The translations under genes and the position numbers were made by a program. The notes under the pieces are model-generated. The model did no database searches, was not told the DNA's origin, and saw only the letters and a program-made list of their open reading frames with translations. A stretch of DNA of 64,000 nucleotides, taken from NCBI GenBank assembly GCA_000827265.1, contig KN834832.1, positions 82,169-146,168 of the forward strand. The letters are read 5' to 3'. Origin of the DNA: Collybiopsis luxurians FD-317 M1 (Eukaryota; Basidiomycota; Agaricomycetes; Agaricales; Omphalotaceae). Shown piece after piece: positions 24,171 to 37,800 of the stretch. Within the stretch, counting starts at the first letter, position 1. Each line of letters begins with the position of its first letter.

Positions 24171-26203
24171 TTTGAGAGAGAAACTTGTTTATTTTCCCTC
24201 AACAAAAAAAATGTTCTGCCCTAAACTCCTCCATTTTTCTTTCTTGTTAATTTATCTGCTAATTATGACTGAACTTTAACCATATCTTTGTTGGTAGGAT
24301 ATATTGTACAAAATGGGGCAGAACATATCAAAGAGACTAGCATTTTAAGCATTTTATCTCTATCAATCTATGCGGAATACCTTGTCGTTGCTATACTATC
24401 TGCCCTTGCCATATTTTCGAGGTTTTTCGTACTAAGCGCCCAAATAAGCGCCCAAATTTTTCGCAGGCGTTGGGGCTTACCGACCATGCCTGTGGATGGC
24501 CGATGTCATATATGGAACATCGGCCACACAGCCTCCGATAATGCTTTGACATTTCCTATCTCAGATTTATCTAATCTCGGCGCTGGGTAGTCTTGCGCAT
24601 TGCACTTTCTTGCCTTCTCATTATACATAGCCTTCCCATTACATTCAGATGATTACAGTGGTGTTTGCAGCTTTGCTGGAAAACCAAGGAAAGGGGAGAC
24701 AGCTGCTGATGCACCTCAATTGCAGATTAGACGCTGCAATTACAGCTAAATTTGCACCACCTTCCACCCTTTCCCTTGACCCCACGGTTCATTAGTTCCA
24801 ATATGCGAGACCTCAGCCAAGACTGTCCTGAATGAACAGTATATTGCTTGCTTGTATTTTGAATGTTCTCGCAATTTCGAATGTCAGACTTGGAGAAGTG
24901 GAGGGAGTTTGATGCAGAAACAGAGGGAGCAGTGTGCCAGTGGGATGTTATGTAGAAAAGAACATTCAGTTTATGATGTATATAGTGATACTCATATATA
25001 GTCTGTACATTAGGAGACAATAATAGTTGGGTGCAGGCAGCAAAGTCAGAAATTGGCTGAAGAACTCGTCGGACAGCAAATAAACGCCCTCGGCGCTTAG
25101 AAATGCCACGAGAGAAATGAGTCATCTTGAAAAGGCTGATGCTAAAAAGGGACCATCGGCCAGGGGAATTCAAGATTTCTCAGCATCCAAATCGGAGCAT
25201 CAGCCATAAACCTGATATTATGATATCGGCTCGGAAATCAAGCGCTTCGACCAATTTTGCATGAAAGAAGGAGACAAACTGGTGCGTACATATACAATGA
25301 ACCTCTCTCCTACTCTCTTTCTTTTTTCTTTTCTTCTCAACTTGAAAAGACTGAAATCCTCGTTCCATCCACAGACATACGCCATAAGCCGGCGTTGGAC
25401 ACTACCAATAAGAAGAAAAAGGTTAGGCGCTGTTAGGCGCTGACAGTATTTGGCCAAATCGTAGTAACGTGTATATAACTCAAGAGACGCGTTCGGTCTT
25501 GCAGCTGCATTTAACAGGTAAACAACTGATATCACGACCAACAGTCGACCACCGCAAATTCAATGCATAGAATTTACCTCGAAATTGGCATTACGTTAAT
25601 TTTTTACATGTCAGTCACACCAGTAGTAGGGCGCGTCACTAATCCAGCTTATGACGCCTGAAACTAAATACTGATTTCGCCTATCCTATCCCGCACTGAT
25701 ACAAATACCTCTGAAACCGAGTGGATTATCATCCCTGTCATACAGAAGAACGAGGACAAGCAGAGCCAACCATTATCGCTGCAAAATGTGCTGGACGAGA
25801 AGGGTATGGAGGTTTCACCCCCACCTGATAAGATCGGAGTTGGAAGAGAGCAGAGACAGGAGATGATGAACATGCAGTGTGGCGTTGTTCGTCGAGTTTG
25901 CAGGACCGGCAATAAGCGTGTTAGGTACATGTGCATAGATCGGCGGAAGATGGGGGGAGAAAGAGGAGAGAACAATGGCTTATCGACACATGTCATGTCA
26001 ACTGAATTAGCCAAAGCAAGCCGAAGCGCATACAAAGTTAATATTCCGTTCGCCATCTGTCCATGTGACTGCTCTTTCGCCCAACCGGATATCTCCAGTT
26101 CAACGTGCTGGCTGCCACCTGTAAAACATCAGGCCGCAATCTTCCGGTAATACCGGTTCTGCGCCTCATGTTTACCACGTTCTGTTCTTGAACAACGACC
26201 GTC

Positions 26204-29200
26204 ATGTCCTCTTCATCGATTGAGCGGCCCAAACGATCCATAGGCAAAATTCTTCGAAAAGTGATCCCAAAAGGGTTCAAGCGTAAAAAAGCGTCCAATG
26301 CGACGCAGGCTGAATTGTTGCAAAGCGATTCAGGTGATTAAAACATTTATATTCAACCTGAAAACGTCTTTGTCATATTCTAAGAGAAAATATATTGCAG
26401 AATCGCAGTTTTCGGACGGGCAAACGAGGCCCACTGCGCGTCAACAGCCATTCCCGGCTAATCCTGCTCAGGCTTCCGACGTTACAAGTAGTCCAGGTAA
26501 GTAAAACTGTAACATTTTTGGTAACCCGTGTAACAAAGATAACATCGATAGCTCAACCGGATTCGATCCATAAAGGGGAGCTCTCTGCGGAACAACAGTC
26601 ATTGCAACCCATTCATTCTCAGCCTCCTCAAGTCAACATGCCACTTGAGTACAGTAAGACACAATGTTTCATTCCTCGTACAATTGAATCTCTAAGTAAG
26701 AGCACCAATGAAAGATATGCCCAAGACAACTCCCCAGGGTATGTATTGACCAGTACATTTGCTATTTTCTACTGGCTTAGGTCTTGGTATTGTAGCAGGC
26801 AATATATTGCCTGGAGTCAAAAAGACAATGTCTGCAGCTTGGACAGGCTTCAAGCTAGTCGCGGAGAAGGCGGAAGGTTTCCTAGATGGAACGCCTTTCA
26901 AAATTCCAGTAGCCGCAATCAACACACTCATTGGCATTTCTGATGTGAGTAGAATGTTGATTCTGGGTATGTAAATCTAAACAACTTTTCAGGCTGTCAT
27001 CACCAACAGAGAATCGATGAAAGATCTTTTATTGTCAATCGATATAAGACTCCAATCTGTCATGCAAGAGTTTTTGAAATTGGAATCACCCAATGAAATC
27101 AAGTCTAGCTTTGGCAGGTTTGCTGAGTGAGTTACTTGGAGAGCTAAGGAATTTTAAATATAACCCTGAATCACATTCAGGAAACTTGTCGATGTTGCAA
27201 ATCAACTTGGGGAAATGAAAGAGAAAGGAATATTGCAGCAAATTGTGGAATCAAATGAGGATCCAGGGAAAATCAAGCAGATTTATGGGCAGGTGGATGA
27301 AGCAACAACAAACTTTCAAGTAAGTGTTGCATCAGAGTGGAATCTAATTAATAGCTGATACTGGCACTAGCTTGAAATGACACTGGCCAATATCAGATTG
27401 ACTCAAAAAATTGAGGATAACACGGAGGTAGGATATTTCAAATACAAGAAGTTCATTACATTGAGTTTGCTGCTAGCACATACGCTTACGTGATCTCCGC
27501 CCTGCTCCTGAGGCAACATATGCACATGGAAACCGTAGCCTTTGTACAGAGGACACCCGTGTGGATATCCTCAACGCTGTCATTGCCTGGTGCAAAGACA
27601 AGTCTGTTGACAGCTCCACCATTTTCTGGTTGAGTGGGAGAGCTGGTACAGGTAAATCGACAATTGCCCATACCCTCTGCAATAAACTTTTGCAAGAGGG
27701 GAGGAATGTGACCCGTCTAGGGGCTTCTTTCTTTTGCTCCCGTCAGATACCAAATGCACGGAAACATGAAAACATCATTCCTACCATTGCATCCCAACTA
27801 GCTCACAGCTTCCCATTGTACAGAAAAAAGCTGCTTGAGCTAGAGTTGGATGTCAGCCCACCACCCCTGAAAGATCATATAAAAGAAATGTTAATCAATC
27901 CCTGGAATCAATCAATTGGGGGTCAGGATAATTTACCACCATTGTTGGTTATTGTGGATGCACTGGATGAGATTGAAAATGGTGAAGGCTCACAATTTCT
28001 GAAGGAGCTTATTAGTACAATTGCAGCACAGGAAGCTCACCAAGGCCTTAAATTTTTTGTTACAAGTCGACAAGATACCCATATTGAAGAGGTCTGCAGA
28101 TCCCTTTCATCACAAGCTATTATCCGCTTGCAGGATGTAGCTACTGATGTCATTGACAATGACATTCACTTGTACCTGACCAAATCACTTCCTGCCCTTG
28201 ATAGGGACCAGCTCCGCTACCTTGCTGCTCAAGCAGCAGGGTTATTCATTTATGCAGTAACAGCTTTTCGTTTTATCTCTCGAAAGTCTTCTAAGACTCC
28301 GCAGCAAAAGCTTGAGATCATTCTCAAGTCCTGGCCCAAGAGGTCAGAATATGGTCCTGAGAGACCACCTATAGATAATCTCTATGAAGGAATCTTGAAA
28401 GAGTTCTTCTTATCACAATCAGAAGATGACCAAAGCACTGCTGCAGCTATCCTCCAGACCATTCTATGTGCTCAAGAGCCTCTACTGCTTTCCGATATTC
28501 CCAGACTTTTATGGCAGCCTCCACAAGATTCAGATTATCCTCATAATCTAATCGAATCCCTTCACGCTGTGCTGTATATTGAAAACATGCGCATATACTC
28601 ATACCACAAATCTTTTGTAGACTTCATGTCAGACCTTCAGCGCATTGAAGATTCTATGCTCAAATCCATCTTCATCTCCTATCCAACCACCACTTGCCAT
28701 TATAATCTCACAGTTAAATGTTTGGAGCTCATGAAATCTCTCAAGTTCAACATATGTGGCTTACCCTCATCCTTTCAGAATGATGATAAAATAGAGGACC
28801 TCTCAGCATGTATTGATAAAAGCATCCCCTCTGTTGTACAGTATTCTTGTCGGTTCTGGGCAGCACATTTGAAAGGGAGTTATGACTCACTCAAGAAGCA
28901 GGAAAGAGCTGGGATCAAGGATACACTTATCCAGTGGCTCAATGAAAAATCCCTGTTCTGGATTGAAGTAATGAGTCTACTCAAGATAGCAGGAGAGTGT
29001 TACCATTCACTTAGGAGTGTACGCATGTGTGTCAGAAAGGTAAGCACAAAATACTTGAATATATTTCAGTAGTGTTGCTGAAATACTAAAAGGACATTAA
29101 TTTGGAGGACATCAAAGACTTAATTGCAGTGGAAAATCTCATTACAACATTTGTTGGTGGTATTTCAACAAAGTCCACACCACATCTCTATGTCTCAGCC

Positions 29201-31333
29201 CTGGCTTTATCTCCATATTCTATGGGAGTGATAAAAACATGGCAAAACAGATTTCCAGGAATCCCCAAAGTTAACATGAAAATTAGGCAAACCCCTCAGC
29301 TACTGGTCAGGGAACACACTGCAGAAGTGAATTCAGTTACATTCTCCCCAGATGGCACTCAAATTGCCTTTGGTTCAGGTGACTTCAGTATACAGATCTG
29401 GGATGCATCAACAGGAGAGGAAGTTCTCAAACTGGTTGGCCATACTGGCCCAGTGCTTTCAGTGGCATTCTCTCCAGATGGAAGTAGGATTGCCAGTGGC
29501 TCAGCCGATAAGAGTTTGCGGATATGGAATGCATTGACTGGACAGGAAGTTTGTAAACTGCATGGCCACACTGACAATGTGAGGTCAGTGGCATTCTCCC
29601 CAAATGGCACTTTAATTACTTCTGGCTTGGATGATGCCAGTGTGCAGATCTGGAATGCATCAACTGGACAGGAAGTTCACAAACTGGATGGCCATACTGA
29701 CTATGTCATGTCAGTGGCATTCTCCCCAGATGGTACTCTGATTGCTTCCAGCTCAGGGGACACCAGTGTGCAGATCTGGAATGCATTGACTGGAGAAAAA
29801 GTGCACAGATTGGATGGCCACACCTCCGATGTGAACTCAGTGGCATTCTCGCCAGATGGAAAGTGGATCTCCAGTGGCTCTGATGATTACAGTGTGAGGA
29901 TATGGGATGCAGCAACTGGTAAAGAAGTACACCAATTAAATGGGCATTCTAATTGGGTACAGGGAATAGCCTTCTCTCCTGATAGCACTTTTATTGCCTC
30001 TGCCTCAGATGACAAGAGTGTGCGGATTTGGAATGCATTGTCCGGAGAGGAAATTCACAAACTGGATGGCCATACTAGCTATGTAATGTCAGTCGCATTC
30101 TCCCCAGATGGCACTCGGATTGTCTCTGGGAGTTATGATAAGAGTGTACGGATCTGGAATGTGCCAATCTGGGATGCATCAACTGGTAAAGATACACTCA
30201 AAGTAGATGGGCATAGTGATATTGTATGCTCAGTGGCATTCTCTCCAGATGGCACTCAGATTGTTTCTGGATCTAAAGATGGGACCGTGCAAGTTTGGGA
30301 TGCTTTGACAAGAACACAGGTACACAGACTGGATTGCAATGCTGGCAGGGTCTTGTCAGTGGCATTCTCTCCAAGGGGCACCTTGATTGCCTCTGGAAGT
30401 GACTATGGTGTGCAGATCTGGGAAGCATTTACTGGAAAACTAGTCCACAAGCTGGATGGACATACCAGTGGAGCTTTTTCAGTGTCATTTTCCACAGATG
30501 GGACTCGACTTTCCTCTGGCTCAGGTGATAATAGTGTGCAAATTTGGAATGTATTAACGGGAGACAAAATACAAACACTGAATGGACATACTGCAGCAGT
30601 AATTTCAGCAGCATTTTCTCCTGATGGCACTCAGATTGCCTCTTGCTCAGGAGACAACAGTGTGCGGATCTGGGATGCATCAACTGGAGATGTAGTGCAT
30701 ATTTTTAATGGCCACACTGAGATTGTACAGTCAGTGGCATTGTCCCCAACTGACACTTGGGTTGCCTCCGGCTCAGATGATGGAAGTCTGCGTATTTGGG
30801 ATACATTAACAGGAAATGAAGTGCGCAGAATAGATGCCAACGCTGAATGGATTTTGTCAGTGGCATTCTCCCCAGATGGCAAACAGATTGCCTTTGGCTC
30901 TTCTGATCAGTGTGTGTGGATTTGTAATGCATTAACAGGAGAAATGGTGCATAAACTGAATGGCCACACAGATTGGGTGCAGTCAGTGGCATTCTCATCT
31001 GATGGCACTTGGATTGCCTCTGGCTCCTCTGATAATAGTGTGCGGATCTGGAATGCATCTCCTACCAATGTGATCAATTCAGCTGATGACCCTCAGCTGG
31101 TGGAATCAACTATAAACCAACTTCCATTCCAGGAATTTTGGTATGCTCGCTATGATGGATGGATTTTATCTCAAACAGGCCAACGACTGATGTGGATTTC
31201 CCCAACCCTGATTCAATATGTCAACCAACCGGAGTGTCAAGTAATCTCATCTGGTGGTTGCATTGACATTGATTTTCAGGCATCTCATTTAGGAGAAGAT
31301 TGGAATTGTATTTATATAGGAGATGGTCAGTGA
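26204..31333 (+). CDS. NACHT-WD40 NLR-like receptor 2
   Basis: Paralogue of the receptor at 12,886, with the same exon plan and no stops. It starts MSSSSIERPKRSIGKILRKV. The helical N-terminal domain is close to receptor 1. NACHT Walker A is GRAGTGKST and Walker B LVIVDALDEI. From about residue 160 of the NACHT exon the two receptors differ strongly (for example VATDVIDNDIHLYLTKSLPA here). An intron at about 29,040-29,093 precedes the WD40 exon of 14 repeats, which starts IKTWQNRFPGIPKVNMKIRQ and ends with the shared IYIGDGQ tail. Changes between the receptors' propellers cluster in residues just after the GH dipeptide of several repeats (GHSNWVQG versus GHSDWVRA). Predicted cytosolic sensor of the fungal NLR class, with ligand unknown. 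The 5' region is shared with receptor 1, so regulation may be shared too. Confidence 0.85.
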
Positions 31334-33040
31334 GCTATCTCTGTAGTAGGATCAGTAGCACTTGTACTAAACCTATGTAAATTGAATTTGGTAGTTGATT
31401 TCACTTTCTGAGATACTTAAGTAGAAGAATGAGACTCAGGCATGTAGGTCACTTGAATAGAAGAAACTCAGGTAAGTTTCAAAATGCACAGTACTAGATC
31501 AATCCATAGTCAAATTACTACTTGCTATTCTCCGCCTTGGGGCAAACCCTATTGTACATCAAAGGGACAAATGCATCTTTTGACAAGGATCGAAACTTTG
31601 TTGATTATACAGCTAGCTTTCCCCAGCTCAGTCTACCAGCACCGAGGGGAATAGTCATCCGTATTTGAATGTTCTCTGCAGAATGGCGGCAATCTGGATT
31701 CCAGTGGTCCTCCAAGAGGGCGGGAACATTCCTGCTTGAATACTGACACTTCCAGTCGGATCCCTTGAAATCCTCCCAACAAAGGAGCAGCCACTGCAGT
31801 GAAAAGTATGCTAAATTGTTGACCCTACTTGACTTGATTGCGCTCTGCTCTTCCACAGTGATACTTGGTCAGTGTTTAATGGTTGCTGAGATTTTGAAGG
31901 GCAATTGGAAGATTCATGTAGAAGTTTGGCTCATATGTGCTTCAGCAAACAGGCTTAGAGGTACAGATATTGGATGCAGAAAGAAAGTACATCAAATGAA
32001 TGAAACCATCCCTTGTCAGCCAGATTGCTATACTGTATGCATTGTTGTTAGATGAAAAATTTTTCATCAAGCTTTCCTTCAAAATCAAGGATGAAATGCA
32101 CCCTTGTAAGTGCAAGGAAAGGGAAGGAGAAAGCAAAAGTAATAACACCAAAGGGATCAAAGCAGAAATTGTCAAGTTTGGGTTTTTCTCTGGTCCACTT
32201 TAAAAGGCTGGCCTCATCAGAAGAAGCCACCACTAGTTACTCATTTTATCCAATGGACCAAAGAACCAAAACATTTTATGATTTGAATGTCAAGTAGTGG
32301 CATGGATGAGATAACATGATGTAGTGGCTAGAAAAGAAAGAAAGAATAGACTCAATCCTCCCCCTAGGTAGTGGTGTCCCGGTACTCCCAGAGGGCAAGT
32401 CGACCTTAGCTCATAGAAGGAAATACACCAGAGCAGCTTGACTATATACCCATTCTATGGGTATTCTCTCTGACCGGGGATGAATCTCTAAACATTTTAG
32501 GTATAATTTTTACGAAAAAAATGACAACTATATCAGCAGAATAGTTCCTTCTAGCCGACCCACACAACGAACCTCGTCATGGAATCTAGATGTGTCTAAG
32601 TATACTTGTGACGCACTCTACCAACTGAGATAAGGATACACACGAGAGCGATTTTTCATCTCTTCTGGTTGTTCAAACTTCATTTACCGTCGAAGTTATC
32701 AGTCAGATGCGTTGGAGTTACTGCCAAGACTAATCATAGCGATAGGTGGGCTGGAGCAGACCAGACCTTAACTGATTGCGGGCATATGGATATGGACATG
32801 GTGAAGCATTAAATAGAGATAAGTCGCGTCGCGACAGTCAAGCGCAATGGACCTTGCTTGATAACCAGGAAACATCCCATGCAAGAGCCGGTGCGATACG
32901 TCAGGTGGAGATTCGATGGAAGGTCAAGGCGTATCGGAAGTTCACGGGACACACATAAAGAATAGTGGTACACGGGATATAGATAACAATACAAAATAAT
33001 AAAACAGGAAACAATACAGGACACCACCAATAAAACGACA
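31334..33040. repeat. Module tail, copy 3 (non-coding)
   Basis: Homologous to 18,021-19,748 and 1-1,999. It carries neither MITE and no gene I would call. Confidence 0.65.
32513..32638 (-). ncRNA. tRNA-like Pol III candidate (copy 3)
   Basis: Third copy of the A/B-box unit. The minus strand has TTATCTCAGTTGGTAGAGTG, then GAGGTTCGTTGTG, close to the GGTTCGANNCC B-box, then a short T-run. No tRNA fold is seen. Confidence 0.35.
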
Positions 33041-33514
<474 letters not shown>

Positions 33515-33793
33515 TGTGATATAAGTTGTTGAGAGTGAGTTAGAGGTTTTGAGTTGGAGTTTGAGTAGAGACGGTGGACGTCGGGATGAGAGTTAACATG
33601 AGGTGCGAAACACGCTCAATATATAGCTTCTCATCACGTGATACGATCAACGCGCCTGGTGATCACGTGAAATCAACGCGACGCGTTTATATAAATAGAG
33701 CGAGTTTTGTTTCGCTACCACATCGCTTAGCCCCTCCAATCACAACCACTACATCCACACATCACCAATCTTCTACACTTCTCTTCCTTCTCA
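33515..33793. promoter_or_regulatory. Bidirectional H3/H4 promoter
   Basis: Contains two CACGTG-cored palindromes (ATCACGTGAT at 33,633-33,642 and ATCACGTGA at 33,662-33,670), an ACGCGT box (33,681-33,686; the MluI-cell-cycle-box sequence bound by MBF-type G1/S factors in other fungi) with neighbouring CAACGCG repeats, and a TATA-like TTTATATAAATAG at about 33,686-33,698 oriented toward H3. Cell-cycle control is inferred from motif identity only. H4 copies 1 and 2 lack this region. Confidence 0.6.
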
Positions 33794-34373
<580 letters not shown>

Positions 34374-35162
34374 GTGACCTCGTTTTGAAGGGATTCGGTT
34401 GTCTGTCCGTATATTATTATTGTAACTGTACTCTGTATCTTCCTCTGACTCGTATTTGTACGCCCTGGGCAATACTATTTGATTATTGCCTCTTATTGTG
34501 TCTGCCGAAGATTGTGGCAGGTCTGCTATCCGGTGGCCTCTGGTTGGTCGATCACTCTCGACTGTTCACCTTGTCTAGTGGGTAGCATAACCTTGTTCTT
34601 CAGCCGCTTGAGGTTGAAACCTTCAGTCTTGAGCTCTGGGAACGTTAAATGATCGTCTCAAACGTACGGTCATGAATACATTGTCACTCCACCCATTCAA
34701 AGTCGTTTAGGCTCTCGTTGTTCTATCAACTAATGCGAAGTCAATACAACAATTAACAGATAGGCAATGTCGGTTCCACATTCACGTGGGGCAAATTTCA
34801 TACCATTGCGGATCGGAAAGGGCTCGACCATATCGAGGATCAGAGGGAACAGGGAGAGCCTGATGGTCTTCTGGCTGCCCAGTCTGGCTCTGATGCTACA
34901 CAACATGTCGAGCATGACATTGATCTTCGTCGGAGCCTCATCCAAGGTTAAAATAGGGCAGTACCTCATCTTCTTCAACGACAAATTTCAGTCCATCTTT
35001 ACAAAGGTTTTTCTCGTATTTTACAAGTTGTACAAAGCCAAGGTTTCATACTGTTTCCCCCAAATTCATGAAGATGATCGCTGGACGAAACGATACTGAG
35101 GTAAGTAAGTACAGAAGCATTCTCGTGAACAGAATATCTCACCATTTCATTTACAGCATCGT
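34374..35162. repeat. Duplicated spacer before lectin 1 (pairs with 48,300-48,924)
   Basis: Segments such as GGTCGATCACTCTCGACTGT and the CTCTGGGAACGTT area recur in diverged form at 48.4-48.6 kb. This is the left part of the second segmental duplication. No gene is supported. Confidence 0.55.
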
Positions 35163-35534
35163 TTAACTGATCTGACCTCCAGTCTGAGAAGCCCAGACCG
35201 GATTACCGTTTGCATAAACGACAAGATTCCCGTCGTCCTGGCAGACGAGAGTGTAGGGGTGGTTATTTCCATTGGACGCTGTAGCCCACACGGGTACATA
35301 AGTGGAGGTATATCCACAGCAATTGCCGTCCCCTTGCATCTTGACGAACGACACTCTCTTGCCGTTGACGGACCAGAGAATCCTTCCGTCGCCGATGAGC
35401 TGGAGGTCACCGGACGCGGTGACGACAAAGGAAACGCGTCCGCTTTTGGACTGGAGGCCATAGCCGACACCGAGGGCAGCCTCTTCGTACAGAGTGTCGC
35501 GGTAGGGATAGACGTAGGACATTTTAGAGTACAA
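35163..35534 (-). CDS. Bulb-type (mannose-specific type) lectin 1
   Basis: Single-exon protein of about 120 residues. It reads MSYVYPYRDTLYEEAALGVG near the start, then three beta-prism repeats: VVTASGDLQLIGDGRILWSV (degenerate), KMQGDGNCCGY...VWATASNG, and LVCQDDGNLVVYANGNPVWA. The last contains the QxDxNxVxY mannose-binding signature of B-lectins intact; the second has it degraded. There is no signal peptide, so a cytoplasmic defence-type lectin like other fungal fruiting-body lectins is plausible (inference). Two in-frame starts are four codons apart (MYSK and MSYV). A paralogue is at 48,925-49,299. Confidence 0.85.
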   Translation of the reverse strand: MYSKMSYVYPYRDTLYEEAALGVGYGLQSKSGRVSFVVTASGDLQLIGDGRILWSVNGKRVSFVKMQGDGNCCGYTSTYVPVWATASNGNNHPYTLVCQDDGNLVVYANGNPVWASQTGGQIS

Positions 35535-37800
35535 GTGGGTGTAGTGGTTTGTTAGCTGTGGTGTTTGTGTGCTCGGGGAATACTGACGAGCTGCAGTCGA
35601 GCTTTTATAGACTCGGAAACCTCTTTTCGGATACGGATATGGATGGAACGTTCTACGAGTGTTGTGGCGCTGTGGGGTATTGGGGGAAATGAAAAAGTCA
35701 TCTATGTACGTACTGACCTACACCTTCGAGCGAGAATTATTAAACGAACGTCAGAAAAGTGGGACGAATTTCTAGCATTGTGTTCACAACTTCAGAGCCA
35801 TGAGGGTGGAACCAATTAATTTGGCTGGTAGAAATCGAGCTACTACTCTGCGAGAGCCGCTATATCTCAAAAGGTCACAGCTGTACATAAGATGGGCAAT
35901 TTGGGTGAGTCGATCGCTCCCCACAAGGTTTCAAGATTGTAGTCGAATTAAGTTTGTACTTTCTCATGTTGAGGGAGATAAGTGGGTAGATATAACCTGG
36001 CTTTTCGTCTCAACCAGTCACTTCAATAGCAAGCAAGAAAAGGTTACAAAAGCTCGCCTAGCGAGCTACCGCCTACGGCAAATATCCATCACCAAAACCA
36101 CCCAAACTATGACGCACCTGTTTATCCTTAGGCGATAAACAATCGATATACCCCCGAACAAGTGAGATATAGCAGTGGTCATGCCTATATACCGGCCCGT
36201 CATGCTGCATATAGTTTGGGCGGCTTTGGTGATGTCGGGCTACCGAAAAAGTTTCGTTTCCTAAACAGGTTCTTTGGAACCGGACTTGAGCATTATCCAA
36301 AAAAAGGTAGAATTCTGTCAGTCAAACTTCCATTCATCACATTCGAAGTACTATGTTCAGTTTACGTCTCGCCGTCTAGAATGCATTACGAAGCAGTCGA
36401 ACTGCCATTCATTATACTCGAAATACTTTGCCCAGTTTACGTCTGGCCGCCAGAGCACGTATTCGGATTTCGGAAGGTGAGCCAGGTCATGTCGTTCCGA
36501 GAATCATGATCATAAGTCTGATTGACCATCTTCTATTACGACTATAACCCCAGTTATCAAATGAAAAAACCGTGACCGTGTAGTGCAATTCAGTGTAAGT
36601 TGAGCACAGATTTCGCTGACCCTATGCTAACTTCAACGCCATTTCCAGGACCACGAACCCGGGGACCTGTTACCTAGGCATTCAATGAGTTCGCGATTAG
36701 CCGTTAACCATTGCATCATGTTGTCCTCTTCAGTCCCTTCGTACAACTTGAATAACGACACTACATCTCGATACAAACTCTTTTTCCTCGGTGATGTATG
36801 ATCTTATACAAACCTTCTGATATTGTTTTTTCAACGTGCGCACAATGTTGATGCAGGTGGCGTATATTGGAAAAAGAACGCGAGGACACGAATGAGGTTT
36901 AGAGAAGGACGACCTGAAGCGCTGTCCTGAATCCAGCGATATTTTATGCAGGACGGCGAGTTGGTCGCTTCCGACCGAGTATTCTTAGTACACTGTCATC
37001 TCTCAGTTCTCCGATCTAGTCAGAATCTTCATGGACAGCGTTCAGATTTATCGAGCGCGAATTTTTGAAATCATAGTGGTCAGCGCGGAAGGTAGTCGCC
37101 GATCCTTGGATCTGCGAAGGCAATTACTATGACTGCGAAAAAAAGAAAGAGAATCCCGTCTAATTCTTTGTTCATAATGAGCTAGGGCAACATGATTCAG
37201 GTAAGTTCCGCATAAAAGACAGGTGTCGTTCTTTGACTGTTACATAGGTGGAGAACTTCTGTGTGCTACCGGGAAGGAAGATTGATTTGGCCAACCAAAC
37301 CCAAACAAATCTCAATGCACTTACCTGGAAGTCTCAATTACGCAATAATGATCGCGACAGCATTCAGTATGGATTGGTCACGGCTTTCTTCTGTCAAAAG
37401 TTTGCCTCAGAGAGAAAGCTCGAGATCTTTTTAAACGTTCATCCCTCCTGTAGTATTTTTGTCCCGTACTTATACGAGAGCTCAGGTTTTAGTATCCTTA
37501 CAGGTTACTTTGACAACTTGTTTTTGAAAACTATCCTTTCCAGCTGACCTCAAAGCGTGGTATTACAATCATACACCAGATTGCTTAAGGCTTGATCTGG
37601 ACTGCGATTTGACCACCAATTAACCTCACAGCAAGTCGGAGACATGTGTACTAGATTCTCGACCGTGGCGCCATGTTGGGTACAAACTCAGAAACTGGTA
37701 GGAAGGAGCGTGTCAGGACATTGGCTACTCTTGATATTCGTCTGCTGGAGGCTCCGAAGAAAATGCTCAAGGAGGTTGCAATGAGGCTTATTGAGATGAC
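35535..37800. repeat. Duplicated block downstream of lectin 1
   Basis: Collinear with 49,300-51,420. It contains a 0.77-kb unit (about 35,889-36,656) that is present a third time alone at 51,461-52,226, and two internal ~75-bp direct repeats starting GAACTTCCATTCATCA. At 36,860-37,140 and 37,250-37,550 there are relics of coding sequence, better preserved in the other copy (50,588-50,869 +; 50,778-51,101 -). No family recognised. Confidence 0.6.

Larger units (their letters stand above)
23203..25407. mobile_element. TIR transposon with 7-bp TSD (module copy 3 only)
   Basis: The left end starts TGGTAGTGTCCAACACC and the right end, reverse-complemented, starts TGGTAGTGTCCAACGCC: a 17-bp TIR with one mismatch. 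ATAAGAA flanks both sides (23,196-23,202 and 25,408-25,414). The homologous DNA in block 2 (around 12,100) is uninterrupted, showing one TAAGAA-like site, so this is an insertion after the blocks separated. No transposase motif was found, so it is probably non-autonomous. Its true length is uncertain because it contains the assembly gap and a duplicated 310-bp flank. A superfamily is not assigned. Confidence 0.8.

Noticed and set aside
24727..25541. Open frames of 107-148 codons inside the TIR element
   Set aside because: No transposase motifs, no introns that extend them, and no conserved domain seen.
36162..36509. 115-codon frame in the repeated 0.77-kb unit
   Set aside because: The frame is not kept in the other two copies and is made of ~75-bp direct repeats.
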